Assembly (NCBI GenBank): GCA_948567375.1
Contig: OX419757.1
Span: 51,767,665 to 51,831,664, forward strand
Reading direction: 5' to 3'
Source: Lunularia cruciata
Lineage: Eukaryota; Streptophyta; Marchantiopsida; Lunulariales; Lunulariaceae
DNA: 64,000 bases
A model generated the notes under the pieces. That model made no database searches, was not told the DNA's origin, and saw nothing but the letters and a program-made list of their open reading frames with translations. This document shows positions 48,660 through 58,515 of this stretch, piece after piece; positions within the stretch are counted from its first letter, which is position 1, and each line of letters opens with the position of its first letter. Both the position numbers and the translations under genes were made by a program.

Positions 48660-50095
48660 TGATGCTCCTCTACTGCACTCCTAGTCACTGCTGCAGATGC
48701 ATCCACCTGTGCTGCTCCGCACATGAAGTCCAAAGCATCTCTATCACCAACATATGAGGTGGAAGCCTCAGCACCCGAATCTGATCTCCTCTGAGCAATA
48801 GCCATACTAGCCAATCTCTGCTCCAACTGCTCAATCCGAGTAGCCATAGCTGTGTCAGAAGTAAGGGCAGGTACTGCACCCCTACTAGGTGTAGATCCTC
48901 TACCACCACCTCTACCACCTCGTCCTCCATGAACTGGAGCTCCTCTACTACCTGCCATAGCAGCCCTACCACTCCGTAACTCCGGGTGTAGGTCAAAACA
49001 CCGGTCACTAGTGTGACCAAATCGGTGGCAATGCTCACACCGCCTCTGTGCTGGCTGTGATGCACCAGAGGTATCAGGTCCGCTGCCTTGAGTACACTCT
49101 CTCCTATGGTGAGGTCCACCACAAGTCCAACAAGCAACACCACCACTCACTAGCTGCTGCTGACCCGAAAATGAGGGTAAGGGTCTAACTCCACTAGGCC
49201 CTCCACTCGCTCCATAGGATCTGGGCTGTCCACCCTGTCCTCGAAAACCAACTGGGCGTGGTGCACTCTGCTGCACTCTAGAAGAAGTCACAACCGTGGA
49301 TGAGGTCTCTCTACCAAATCCAGATGTCACCACTCTCTCCTCCACCATGTTGAGCTCAATACGCTCAGCCAAACCAAAGACTACTGCCAAAGTGGGCGAA
49401 GTAGCCTGCAACAACGTAGCATCACGAACTCTACGTCGCAACTCCCTGTCTAGTATCCCATACCAAAACTGGACTGCCTGGGCCTCAGTAACTCCCTGAG
49501 TGAAACTGACCAGCCGCCTCATGCGAGTGTATGCCTCGCGTAGGCTCTCTCCAGCCTTCCGCTGGAACTCCTGCAAGCTCCTCAGCTTGTCAATCCGCAC
49601 TCCCTGGTAGTTCTGCCTCAAACATAGGAAGAACTCAACCATGGGGTTAAACCCCGGTACCACACCACCTCCTGCAGTGGTACCTCCACTCGTAGTAGCA
49701 CTATCTCCAGCTAGTGCACCTCCACTAGCTCCACCAACACTACTCGAGCTAGAACTCATAGGTACAGCCGACCTACTCCTGGCCACCGAACCTGAAGTGA
49801 TGGAGACATAGTGTGGAGACCAATACTGTCTCCATAACTCAATCTCCTCCAAATGAGCTCTCCTGAACTCATGGTAGTCGTCCATCGGTGGACCCTCCAA
49901 GTGCTGAAACAACCCCTTCCATGCCATGAAAGGTATGAACAAAGTCGGGTTCCGCATCTGCTGCAGATCACACCAACTATCAAACTCCTGGATGAAGTCA
50001 TCCAACTCAATGGTACCCACTGTACCAGAGTAACGCCTAGGGCCTTTGGAGGCCCCATAAATCTCGTCCATGTCCCACAACAACGGTGCGGACAC
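48536..50095 (-). CDS. Gypsy gag (capsid-nucleocapsid)
   Basis: A 519-residue open frame beginning MSAPLLWDMDEIYGASKGPR. The middle (FIQEFDSWCDLQQ, FIPFMAWKGLFQHLEG, RIDKLRSLQEFQRKAGESLREAYTRMRRL) is the retrotransposon gag fold. Two zinc knuckles follow: CWTCGGPHHRREC and the canonical C-x2-C-x4-H-x4-C CEHCHRFGHTSDRC. A Gly/Arg-rich stretch lies after the knuckles. It would form the particle and bind the RNA. Confidence 0.85.
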   Translation of the reverse strand: MSAPLLWDMDEIYGASKGPRRYSGTVGTIELDDFIQEFDSWCDLQQMRNPTLFIPFMAWKGLFQHLEGPPMDDYHEFRRAHLEEIELWRQYWSPHYVSITSGSVARSRSAVPMSSSSSSVGGASGGALAGDSATTSGGTTAGGGVVPGFNPMVEFFLCLRQNYQGVRIDKLRSLQEFQRKAGESLREAYTRMRRLVSFTQGVTEAQAVQFWYGILDRELRRRVRDATLLQATSPTLAVVFGLAERIELNMVEERVVTSGFGRETSSTVVTSSRVQQSAPRPVGFRGQGGQPRSYGASGGPSGVRPLPSFSGQQQLVSGGVACWTCGGPHHRRECTQGSGPDTSGASQPAQRRCEHCHRFGHTSDRCFDLHPELRSGRAAMAGSRGAPVHGGRGGRGGGRGSTPSRGAVPALTSDTAMATRIEQLEQRLASMAIAQRRSDSGAEASTSYVGDRDALDFMCGAAQVDASAAVTRSAVEEHQWSWTHREERLGDRSDFPSLSRYLRHCRRHPWFLDVPVQVW

Positions 50096-50099
50096 ACCA

Positions 50100-51300
50100 A
50101 GTGCACTTTCAACTGAATCAGCTCATGTGTCAAACTCCAACTCAAAGTCAATCTCCTCCCTCACTGGGACCTGAGATACAGGCTGATACCGAGCACCACT
50201 CCGAGTAAACCCACTGCGTACTTCAGGGCTAACTCCTCTGGAATCTCCAAAGAACTCCGTCGTGACCACGTAACTGCAACAGCAAACCCGAACCACCAAC
50301 TGCAACCGCAAGTCGCAACTGCAAGTGCCCCACCAAGTGCCAACACCAACTAGACACCACCCACTAATGTAACTCTAACCGAGATAACTACACTAGGGGA
50401 AGGGCAACCTGTAACCTGCCATCATAACACGCACTCTCATGGTCTGCAGGTCATCACTTCCTGCCTCACCGGAGAGAAACAAAGGTAGTCTGACTGGTCA
50501 TCACTCCAGCCTAACCACCGAGAGCACACCAGAGCACCAACGCTCAAAAGTCAAGGCACCTCATACAAACGTGGTGCACAAACAGGAAGCAGAGAATGGA
50601 GGGGATCCAATCACAAGAAATCTAAACAAAAACCCTCCATCTCATAACACAACACGGGACTGACTCTGCCACCATTTGGCATTTGACATAAGAGTAGTTC
50701 GTATCTAAGTCCTAAGCTACCAGGATCACCAAGAATGGGATCAAACTGCCTCTCCTAGCCAAAGCTACATGTGTATAGATAACAGTGGCACAGTCACTAT
50801 GACAACAAGTGAGGGTGGACCAGTTGGCTAGGGCACCAGTCTAGGAACAAGAGATCTAGGGGTCAAACCCTGTTGCGCACAATCTAGCAAGAAAGGCAGA
50901 TTTTGCAAACCAATGACCAAGATCTACACTAAACTAGCTAGCCTCACGCCAGCAAGCCAAATTGACAAAATGGGTTTTTCCAAATCACAATTTCATGAGA
51001 AGAGCTTTCCAACTCCACCTTCAATTTCACTTTCTGAGCCCAACTCACAGCAAATTGGTCTTGCCTTCACCTCCTGAGCTCAAAATCACAACACTACTCA
51101 AAAATTGCTCCTTCTTTGCTCAAAAATTGGCCAACGCTTCCGCACACCGTCCGCCTAACTGCCAAATTTGCTTCAACTACACGAGCTTCTGCACACTAGG
51201 GAAACACAGAACCTGAATCGAGCTACCACGATCCACCGAGCTTGGAGATACCACCAACACTCAACGTTCCTGCACCCGATTTCCCCCTGACTTCACTTCT
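50100..51300 (-). other. Gypsy leader between 5' LTR and gag
   Basis: No coding signal. A candidate primer-binding site TGGTGGCAGAGTC (minus strand, about 50665-50677) resembles the iMet-type site TGGTATCAGAGC with two or three differences, but it lies about 620 bp from the LTR end, which is unusual. Next to the LTR there is only 'acatcagagaag'. Confidence 0.4.
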
Positions 51301-51304
51301 CTGA

Positions 51305-51755
51305 TGTAATCAGATTGCTTAACACTTTCAACTCAACTCAACTCAGATTAGTACTTGATCTGTCACTCTATAAACTGCCAACAACTGGGCACTGATTACA
51401 GTCAAGCCACACCCACTCAAGCATAGAGAATCCAGGTGACGCTCGCCGGCCTCTGTCCACCATAGCCAGGAACTCGAAGGCTCAACATCAGAGAAGTGAG
51501 CTCTCTGGAGCTCACTTCGAAACTATACCCCCTGGACTCGAGCTAGCCCTGAAACCCTAACGGTCCTGCTGACAGCACACTCGACGGTGCAAACGGTGCA
51601 AAGTGACAGTGGGCCCCACCGTGAAGTCAGTACCCCAAACACGAAATCTAACCATCGGAAAGTAGTCCCTGAGAAACAGCTAGAATAACTCTAACTACCA
51701 TCATTGGAACTCCAGTGTTCAAGCATCTAGATGCGGAACTACAAATGGCGTGACA
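51305..51755 (-). repeat. Gypsy 5' LTR
   Basis: On the minus strand it starts TGTCACGCC at 51755 and matches the 3' LTR for 449 bases down to 'caatctgatta'. The extra 100-bp end seen in the 3' LTR is not next to it. Confidence 0.8.
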
Positions 51756-52884
51756 ACGCTCAATTTTTTCTCTATTTCAATTTTCATCTTCTCTGTCTCT
51801 AATCTAGCGCGCTCTGCTTCCATTCTCAGCATTGTCTTCTCTCTCTTCCTCATGTTGGTGGCTTCTAGTTCAGCTAGTCGTAACCTCTCTCTGGATTCTA
51901 TACTATCTGCCTTTAACATGGTAATTTTTGCTAAATCATGAGACAATGACATACTGGGCGACAACTTGGGTACCTTACTTGCAGAAATTCCACCTTTCCT
52001 CCTCTTTGGGTCCCGTACTCCTTCTTGGTCTGCACAGTCAGATCCATCTCTTGTAGAAATTAAAGGCAGTGGTGGTGTAATGAAAGGCAAGTCCTCGGCC
52101 GGTGGAATACATGGAGACTCATCCTCTAGTGATAGGATTCCATTCTCCATGCCACTTGCTAAACTTTCCACCCCTTGGGTGTTTGCGACCAACTCAGGGC
52201 CTGAGTCAAGGAGCACCACCTCTGGAGGAGATGAGAAATTGGAGCACTTCTGCGCACCTTCATGGACCTCCTCCTCGCCACCCTTGCAAATCTCGCTCGA
52301 ATTAGGATTAGAATCTCCTAAACTTACCATTGCCGGTGGACTTATGTTTGCTCTGCTCCCAAACATGGCTTCCATTCTTGCAAACTGCGGGTAAATTCCA
52401 TTCAATTTATCTTCTATAGCTCTCCACCCTTTGCTATATTCCTTCTCGGTGAGACCTTCTCCCGTTGCCTTGTTCTTGAGCTCCCAAGTTTCATTGTACT
52501 GTTTCATGTATCGCAACCATTTCTTGTAAAGTCTGTCACCTGTCATAGAGGTAGGAAATCCGATACCCTCTCTAATCAAAAAGGTTGCCATGAAACTAAA
52601 TGCGGTCAATTTCTGAATGGGCTTTTTGTAGTTCCCACCATGAATTTGTGCAAAATGCTCGGGTCTTCCAAATAATCCAGTATTTGGCTGTAATGGTGTG
52701 TTGCCATGCAAAATTGTTCATCCTCCTTGGTTTTGCCAGGCACAAAAGAAGCCATCCTCAACAAGTCTCCAAATTTCCCTAATGGCTATTGAGGTTGTGA
52801 ATCCAAAGATGACTCTATAGGTCCCGGATCAGCGTCGTTGATAATGGAGTCTCCTACACTAAATCGCTGTACTTGATCTCCCAT
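51756..52884 (-). pseudogene. Harbinger Myb/SANT-like DNA-binding protein, main part
   Basis: An ATG at 52884 opens MGDQVQRFSVGDSII, interrupted by a stop near 52790 and a frame shift near 52660 before the long frame of 52711-51756. The long frame carries the Myb/SANT-like core: KLTAFSFMATFLIREG, YKKWLRYMKQYNETWELKNKATGEG and KGWRAIEDKLNGIY. A Ser/Pro-rich middle, a KRRK basic patch and a long charged coiled coil (ESRERLRLAELEATNMRKRE) follow to the Gypsy insertion point. In PIF/Harbinger elements such a protein binds the termini and brings in the transposase. Its C-terminus lies at 41965-42150. Confidence 0.8.
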
Positions 52885-52889
52885 TGCAA

Positions 52890-53375
52890 AAAGTTTGTTG
52901 CACTCCTAGTGTGAGAATAGTTGCACTCTCATCAATTTCTTGGTTGCCGCACGGCGGCGCTGATCATTTCCCACACCAATTCGAAACTACAAAATTGTCG
53001 TTACTTGCCTGACAACTCACACCTTTGCTAATGAGGGTGGTGAATTTCAGTTTACAAATTTGAATTGTTGGGCGGAGCCATTTTGGATCTTGAATACAAA
53101 AACAGATCATCAATACGTGACTAAATGATTACGTGGCCACCCTCTGGAGGAAACATGTCACTCTTTCTGACAATCATTTATTTACTTACGGCATTCCAAA
53201 ACATCCGTAAGGTAGGATTTGATTTTTATAAATGAATGCAATTAGCTGAATATATCCCTTAACTGAAGTTACAGAGCGTTCAGTTATTACCATCTCGTAA
53301 CGTTACAGAGTTCACTAAAAGTTATTACAAAGTTTGTTATTTTTCCCGTAGACATCCGTCAAACCTATTTCTGAA
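52890..53375. other. Harbinger right subterminal region
   Basis: No coding. Contains short inverted motifs such as 'cgtaacgttacag' near 53297 and leads to the right terminal repeat. Confidence 0.4.
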
Positions 53376-53392
53376 ACTCCCTAATGCACCTC
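53376..53392. repeat. Harbinger right terminal inverted repeat
   Basis: CTATTTCTGAAACTCCC, followed by TAA, is the inverted partner of GGGGGTTTCAGAAATAG at 34033-34049 with one difference. Confidence 0.6.
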
Positions 53393-53409
53393 TTATTGAG
53401 TTGTGTGAG

Positions 53410-54990
53410 TTAGCGCCGGTCCAAAGGTATCTATCGCTCAGAGTCTACATTCCATGAAGTACTGATTTTATCACAAAATATTTCAGAGATTTAAATTCCA
53501 TAGCCTTTAGACAACTCACGCGAGTGGATGCTATCCTCTTTTTACTTTGGTTGATTTTACTAAAGATCATCCAGATTTTAGAAAGAAGCATAGGAGAATA
53601 CAAAATGCTAGTGTGGATCAAAATGTCCCTAGCTCTTGATAGATTAGGTCACAATGAAAATAGAGCATATGTGGCACGAGGTTTAGATCTATAAGGTATT
53701 AGTGTTAGTCCACAATCAAATTCACTGATTGAGTAAGGACTGCAATATTAACTGTTCTCTGGAAGGAAGTAAAATGGCCCGGTCAAGATGAGAGGAGAAG
53801 AATTTCTGTTATATTTGCACAAAAAGGATTTATGTGTTGTGTGCGGTTGGTGAATGGTACTTTTTCTTTAGCTACAAGGCCCACAGTCAATGGAGAATTG
53901 TATTTTAGTCACAAGGGCTCTTATTCAATTAATAGTCAAGTTACATGCAATGATATGAGGAGTATATATATAGTGTTTTCCTTCAATATTAGTCTGGCAT
54001 TGAATCTCCGGTTCATGCCTAATACCTTCCAGTATATCCATTTCATTCATGGCTCCCAAACTTGCAAGCGCTGGTAGAGAAATATGAGCATGACCGCCAA
54101 ATATCATATCCATCTGGTCAAAATAAGGATAGATAATTTAACTTGTCATCTATTGTTCTCCAACCACGTTTATGTTCATTATCAATGAGTCTTTTTCCTA
54201 TGCACTTGTCTCTCCATCCTCATGTATCTTTGTAAGATTTCATATACCAATCCCATTTCTTGTATAGTTGTTGCCAATCATAAATGCAAGGAACTCTTTA
54301 CTATGTCATACCAAATGGGTAGTCATATAATTTAAGGAAGTGCTCTTTTGCATGTGCTTTTCACAAGTAGGAAAGGGTGACCGTGTAAAAAACACAAAGG
54401 ATGGGAAGACCCCATCAAGCCGTAGTAGGGTGAGACAAAATAGGTAAAATGGGCTAAGCCCCAATAGTGTTGATATGAGAAATCTGCCTTGCATCACCTA
54501 AGATATCCAAGCTATGCAAATTGTATTGTCTACAAACAACTAGAGCATCCAAAGAAGCATCACCTAGTGTGATTTCTCTCCTATGGATTGCACCAGCCAT
54601 TGCCCTTTGTAGAGAAATAGACACACTCTGTCTAAAATATGCTACAATGTAGGAGAGCGAGAGTGGTACCCCTAGGCGCCTAACATGATAAGCTCTCACG
54701 CACTCCCTAACAAATGTGTCAAACACTGTGTCCATTGCTCCATATAACTCCAAGGCTAGAGGAACAGAGAGCTGACCGTCCATATAACTCCAAGGCTAGA
54801 GGAACAAAGAGCTGACCCTGTTGGGATTTTTTAGATGCACTTTCTACAAATCCCACTATGAATTTGTGCAAAATATTCCAGATCATCTAAATAATCTAAA
54901 ATCTTCTACAATGGTGTGTTATCATTCTCAATTATCTTCATCTTGCTTTCATTTGCTCATCAATGATGAAGAAGGAATTGATTATACAAT
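53410..54990. mobile_element. Second Harbinger fragment (transposase plus, Myb-like minus), split by a LINE
   Basis: The plus strand 53530-53960 matches the transposase at 35.5-35.9 kb: LALDRLGHNENRA-like, then VRLVNGTFSLATRPTVNGELYFSHKGSYSINSQVTCND. The first catalytic position reads VNGT instead of VDGT. The minus strand 53960-54330 matches the Myb-like gene (MDMIFGGHAHISLPALASLG), and 54836-54990 continues it with 'ccactatgaatttgtgcaaaat'. The intervening 54365-54835 is a LINE insertion. The gene order matches the larger Harbinger copy. Confidence 0.7.
54365..54835 (-). mobile_element. LINE-like element, 5'-truncated, inserted in the Harbinger fragment
   Basis: It opens on the minus strand with LALELYGAMDTVFDTFVREC (54454-54783, 109 aa open), YIVAYFRQSVSISLQRAMAG and AIHRREITLGDAS, the best-preserved version of this block in the window. 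It ends with the 3' tail 'gatgggaagaccccatcaag' at 54400. A 42-bp tandem duplication ('ccatataactccaaggctag') lies at its 5' end (about 54738-54822). Confidence 0.7.
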
Positions 54991-55885
54991 ATTCTAAACA
55001 TCTATCAACTTACCACTTGGGGATATATCAAATGAACAACTCAAGAATAACAAGTAAAGTTGGTTAACTATTTTTACCCATGGTCTCAAAACTCTTGAAT
55101 TGAAACTAATTTACTCTTAATTTCTTATAGACCAACAACACTTTGCTCAAATCTTCAATAACTACAATGGCCTTGTGTTGTTGTGCAAAACAACTCCTAC
55201 TACAAATTTCTTCCTCAGCCCCAATTTCACAATGAACTATTTTGCATTTGGACTTCACTAAATTATTGTTCAAAATATAAATCAACTTAGAGGAAACTCT
55301 CACTTTCACATGCCATATAAATTTCTATTGGACATTTTCTAATTGGTGAACTCATCCCATGAGAAATTCAAAGTAGTCCATTGCATTTTTAGAGCAAAAA
55401 TTTGCTTTTGTAAGGCACTCATCCATGTGTCATATTCTCCTTCCTCCCTATTTCCCCACACATGTTTCATTAAATACCCATTGGTTACTAAATACACCCT
55501 TAATTTATGCCTTGTTTTAATAGTGGATAACCTAATATGCTTGTAACTCATCAAACATCCAATACCCATGGGGCATTTTGGACACATAAGGGGGTCTTAT
55601 TAATAAAAAAAATTAAGTCTTTTACGAGTGATGGAGATGTACACATAACCTACTTTTCCCTTTTCCATAAAATAAAATTTCCTAGTAAATGGAATGCCCA
55701 TAAAACCCTTTTATGGGTCTTTCCAACTTTCTAAACTTTTCAAACACTAATCCTAAACCCATGATATGGGCTATTTCTGGCACCTCTCTAATTGAAAGAT
55801 TTTTCAAGTCCTGATTTATGCCCAACCTGTACAATGAACTAATTAGTTGAAAGGAGAAGGTCATAGCACTAAAGTGTAATACCAA
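54991..55885. other. AT-rich region without recognised gene
   Basis: Short frames at 55106-55309, 55339-55587 and 55682-55885 show no family resemblance. '55700 cccataaaacccttttatggg' is an imperfect palindrome similar to that at 33439. Confidence 0.35.
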
Positions 55886-56190
55886 ACCCTAGACATATGA
55901 TCTAAAGGTGAGATTTGGTTTGGTAACATATTGAAGGATTTTATACATGATGGACTAAATAGATTAGATAGAAGTATTACCAAAAAATTACTTCTTCTAA
56001 TAGGGTAGAAACCAAAAAATGCTTGGAAACCTTAGAACTAACAGCTATACATATGATCTAGAGGTGAAATTTGGTTTGGTAACATCTGGAAGGATATTAC
56101 ACATGATTGACTAAGTAGATCAGATAGAGGTATCACTAAAAGAGCACTTCTTCTAATAGGGTAGAAACCAAAATATGCTTTAACTTCATA
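55886..56190. repeat. Two-copy tandem repeat, about 160-bp period
   Basis: 'acatatgatcta.aggtgaaatttggtttggtaaca' to 'taatagggtagaaaccaaaa' occurs at about 55890-56015 and 56050-56175 with roughly 12% difference. It corresponds to one end of the LTR-like element shared with 2095-2670. Confidence 0.75.
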
Positions 56191-56706
56191 TGCAATTTTG
56201 GAGGCCTAAATAGATGAATTAGGACTCAAAAATGTGCAGCTCCCCCCACCCTAAAAAAGCAAGGCAAGGTTGGTCTTTCCTCCCCCAAGCTTATCTCAAC
56301 GAGAGCTTTTTAATGGTACCAAACCAAATTTCACCTCTTTCAAAAGTGTTGGTCCTTGTCCTATCTGGCTGGTCAAATAGGTTTTGATCAGAGGGAATCT
56401 TTTTGTAGGAAATCACCCATATGATTTGAAGATTCCTACAACAAGACTCCCTCCAATCAAAACCTATTTGACCACCCAGATAGGACAAGGACTAACATGT
56501 CACTCATCCAAGCAACTAATCTAAGGGTGGAACTCTATGATAGGTCCATCTTCCATGTAGCTAATTCAAGGGTGGAGCTCACTTGGAGTGGATCCTCTTT
56601 GTCTATATAATAAAGAGAAGGTGCTCCTTTGAGGCATTGAAGTTTTGAGTGTGAAACTTGTTTTTTCTCTTTTGTGTTTGTCTACTATCCTTGGAACATT
56701 ACATAA
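56040..56706 (-). mobile_element. LTR-like or MITE-like element, second copy
   Basis: On the minus strand it starts TGTAATGTTCC (56706) and shares blocks in order with 2095-2670: TCTTTATTATA, ACAAAGAGGATC, the 'cctatctggctggtcaa' block and CTACCCTATTAG. Non-coding. It contains the long hairpin at 56352-56492, absent from the first copy, where the corresponding block is single. Confidence 0.55.
56352..56492. repeat. 60-bp-arm hairpin
   Basis: The left arm 56352-56411 (gtccttgtcctatctggctg...) and right arm 56433-56492 (...cagataggacaaggac) are reverse complements with about six mismatches, around a 21-nt loop. Confidence 0.9.
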
Positions 56707-57840
56707 AGCAAGAGAGAATTTTTCAAGAGATTTGAATTGAAACTTATCCTACTCCCTCACTACGAATCTTATGTTCAAAATGTCAAATTCCCTCTCTCAT
56801 CTGTCTCAACTATGTTTCTCTATTAATATCACAATGTTTCAAGATTTTGAGTGCTAATATCACAATTCATCAACACTTGGATGTGGCATGCTCAACTAAC
56901 AAGTAGCCTAACTTAATTGTGCACCATCGTCAATTTAGAAGTACTTGGGTGCCAAGAAGCATTGATGTGCACCATATGTCATTTTATAGATTTGTATATT
57001 ATCAAAGAAGTATTTGCATGCCAAGACCTATAGTGATGTGATATATTGATGAGATACATCGACATTTGGGGAGTAAGAGAAAAATGTAATTGCATTGGCT
57101 TGGCATTTATGTGTTGGTAGCAAATATAGAGAGGACATCTCTTCACCAAGAAAGTGCAAATAGTCTCAATACCAATGTTCTAAGTTCCTTGTCTATTGAT
57201 TCATTCCACCTTCAGTGTCAATTTCAAGATTTTAGGATCTTTTGAACCTAGTATCTTGTGCACCTTGTAGGTCTTCTACTATTAGGTGTAAAATTAAAGT
57301 AGAGGATAAACTAGGAAAAGAAAAATCAAGGGATGAAGAGGAGGATAGGTTTAGAATGATATCTCACTATTATTGTCAGATTTTGGACTATCTTGAGGAT
57401 CCCAAACATTCTAGAAAAATTCATTAAGGAACTTGCAAGAAACCAATTCAAGAAAGCATAGTGTGCAATTACAAGGCTACTTATCTCATGAAGTTTGGGA
57501 AAAGTTTTCTTGAATCTATAAATAGGGAAAGATAATATAAAAATGAGCTTTCTACATGGCCTCCAACAAATCAGCACACAACTAAAGAACAAGTGCATGG
57601 AAGAAGAGCTCATAGAGAAGGAAATCAAACAAGGATGGAGAATAATTGAAGATAAGTTGAATCATCAATGTTCTTTTTATGCAAGAATGGATGTGCTCTT
57701 TGGCAATAGAGCTAACATTTCATCCCTGCCCTTGTCAGTCTATGTGTAAAAATCAAAATTTCAAACATAATCATAGATGAAAAAACCAAATCTAAACTTT
57801 CATTGGAGCAAGTAATTGAGGACTGGATTGAGGACACACT

Positions 57841-57863
57841 AGGGTTTAGGGTTTAGGGTTTAG
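57841..57863 (+). repeat. Interstitial telomere-like repeat
   Basis: Three AGGGTTT units, the plant telomere repeat, within the Harbinger remnant. Confidence 0.8.
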
Positions 57864-57998
57864 CCAATTTAACCAATTACCAACTATCATCACATCCTAA
57901 GCTTTTTCCAATCATAGCAACCAAGAATCATTTCCTTATGAACCAATTTATCATGGACAAGGAACACAAGAGTACCATGTTCCCATTCACGAGGAAGA

Positions 57999-58142
57999 GA
58001 GTCAATGTCCATCCTTTCAGCCCTTGAGATTGCAAGATCTCCTCCCTACCATAGAGGAACCTTCATCAAGAGTCAATGTCCATCCTTTCAGCCCTTGAGA
58101 TTGCAAGATCTCCTCCCTACCATAGAGGAACCTTCATCATAA
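57999..58142 (+). repeat. 72-bp tandem duplication
   Basis: 'gtcaatgtccatcctttcag' ... 'aggaaccttcatca' starts at 58001 and again at 58073. The two copies are identical over their length, so the event is recent. Confidence 0.9.
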
Positions 58143-58515
58143 GAGGGAGGCCAAGAGAGAGAAGAGGTAGAGGGTGAAAAAGATGGAGAATGGGAGAATG
58201 AGTCACAAAAAAAAGTTTAATCATGTTAAGACACCTTCTTCTTCCATAGTTGTAGCCTTTACAAGGATCTCTCAAATGTTACAAAATTGAAAAGTGAAGA
58301 AGAAGAAGCTCAAGAAAGGTGTAAGTTGGCCAAAATTGAAGCTCACAAGATAGCAAAAATAGAGAAGTTATGCATGAAAAAGGAAATAAAAACAAGTTCA
58401 TTGATTCCAAGTTGGAGAAAAGGAGAATGCAATGAAAGGAATGTGAAATCCAATAGATATCATTCAATGATACTAGAATTAGCAAAAGTGGAGAAGACAT
58501 CTGCAAAATTATGAG

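Larger units (their letters stand above)
42151..51755 (-). mobile_element. Ty3/Gypsy retrotransposon fossil with DNA methyltransferase and PHD finger
   Basis: Bounded by a perfect 5-bp target duplication ACGCT (42146-42150 and 51756-51760). Read on the minus strand: 5' LTR, about 1.2 kb leader, gag with zinc knuckles, aspartic protease, C5-cytosine methyltransferase, unassigned spacer, reverse transcriptase, RNase H, integrase, PHD finger, purine tract, 3' LTR. The RT-RNaseH-integrase order is that of Ty3/Gypsy. About 13 differences over 449 shared LTR bases (about 3%) suggest insertion within a few million years at usual plant rates. The pol region is interrupted about half a dozen times, so it is a recent but broken fossil. 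It sits inside the Myb-like gene of a Harbinger element. Confidence 0.9.
34033..53392. mobile_element. PIF/Harbinger DNA transposon, split by nested insertions
   Basis: GGGGGTTTCAGAAATAG at 34033 and its inverted partner CTATTTCTGAAACTCCC ending at 53392 look like terminal inverted repeats. The right one is followed by TAA, fitting a TWA target site. Inside, the transposase gene (plus) and Myb/SANT-like gene (minus) face each other, the order also kept in the fragment at 53.4-55.0 kb. Two large insertions account for the length: about 36.8-41.9 kb and the Gypsy element at 42151-51755. Without them the element would be about 4.7 kb, normal for the family. An alternative is two separate Harbinger copies. 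The left target duplication is not visible. Confidence 0.55.
57230..58515 (+). pseudogene. Third Harbinger remnant, Myb/SANT-like gene
   Basis: The plus strand resembles the Myb-like protein of 51.8-52.9 kb in order: ISHYYCQILDYLEDP (57350), KKPIQES (57435), KNKCMEEELIEKEIKQGWRIIEDKLN (57590), YARMDVLFGNRANIS (57680) and a charged helix ERCKLAKIEAHKIAKIEK (58315). Several frame changes separate them. A 72-bp tandem duplication lies at 58001-58144. No transposase is seen beside it. Confidence 0.7.

Noticed and set aside
50665-50677. TGGTGGCAGAGTC as a certain primer-binding site for the Gypsy element
   Set aside because: It has two to three differences from the iMet site and lies about 620 bp from the shared LTR end. 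Kept only as a candidate.
51966-52394. Plus-strand 142-aa open frame
   Set aside because: It is the antisense shadow of the Myb/SANT-like gene, which has clear homologues at 54 and 57 kb.
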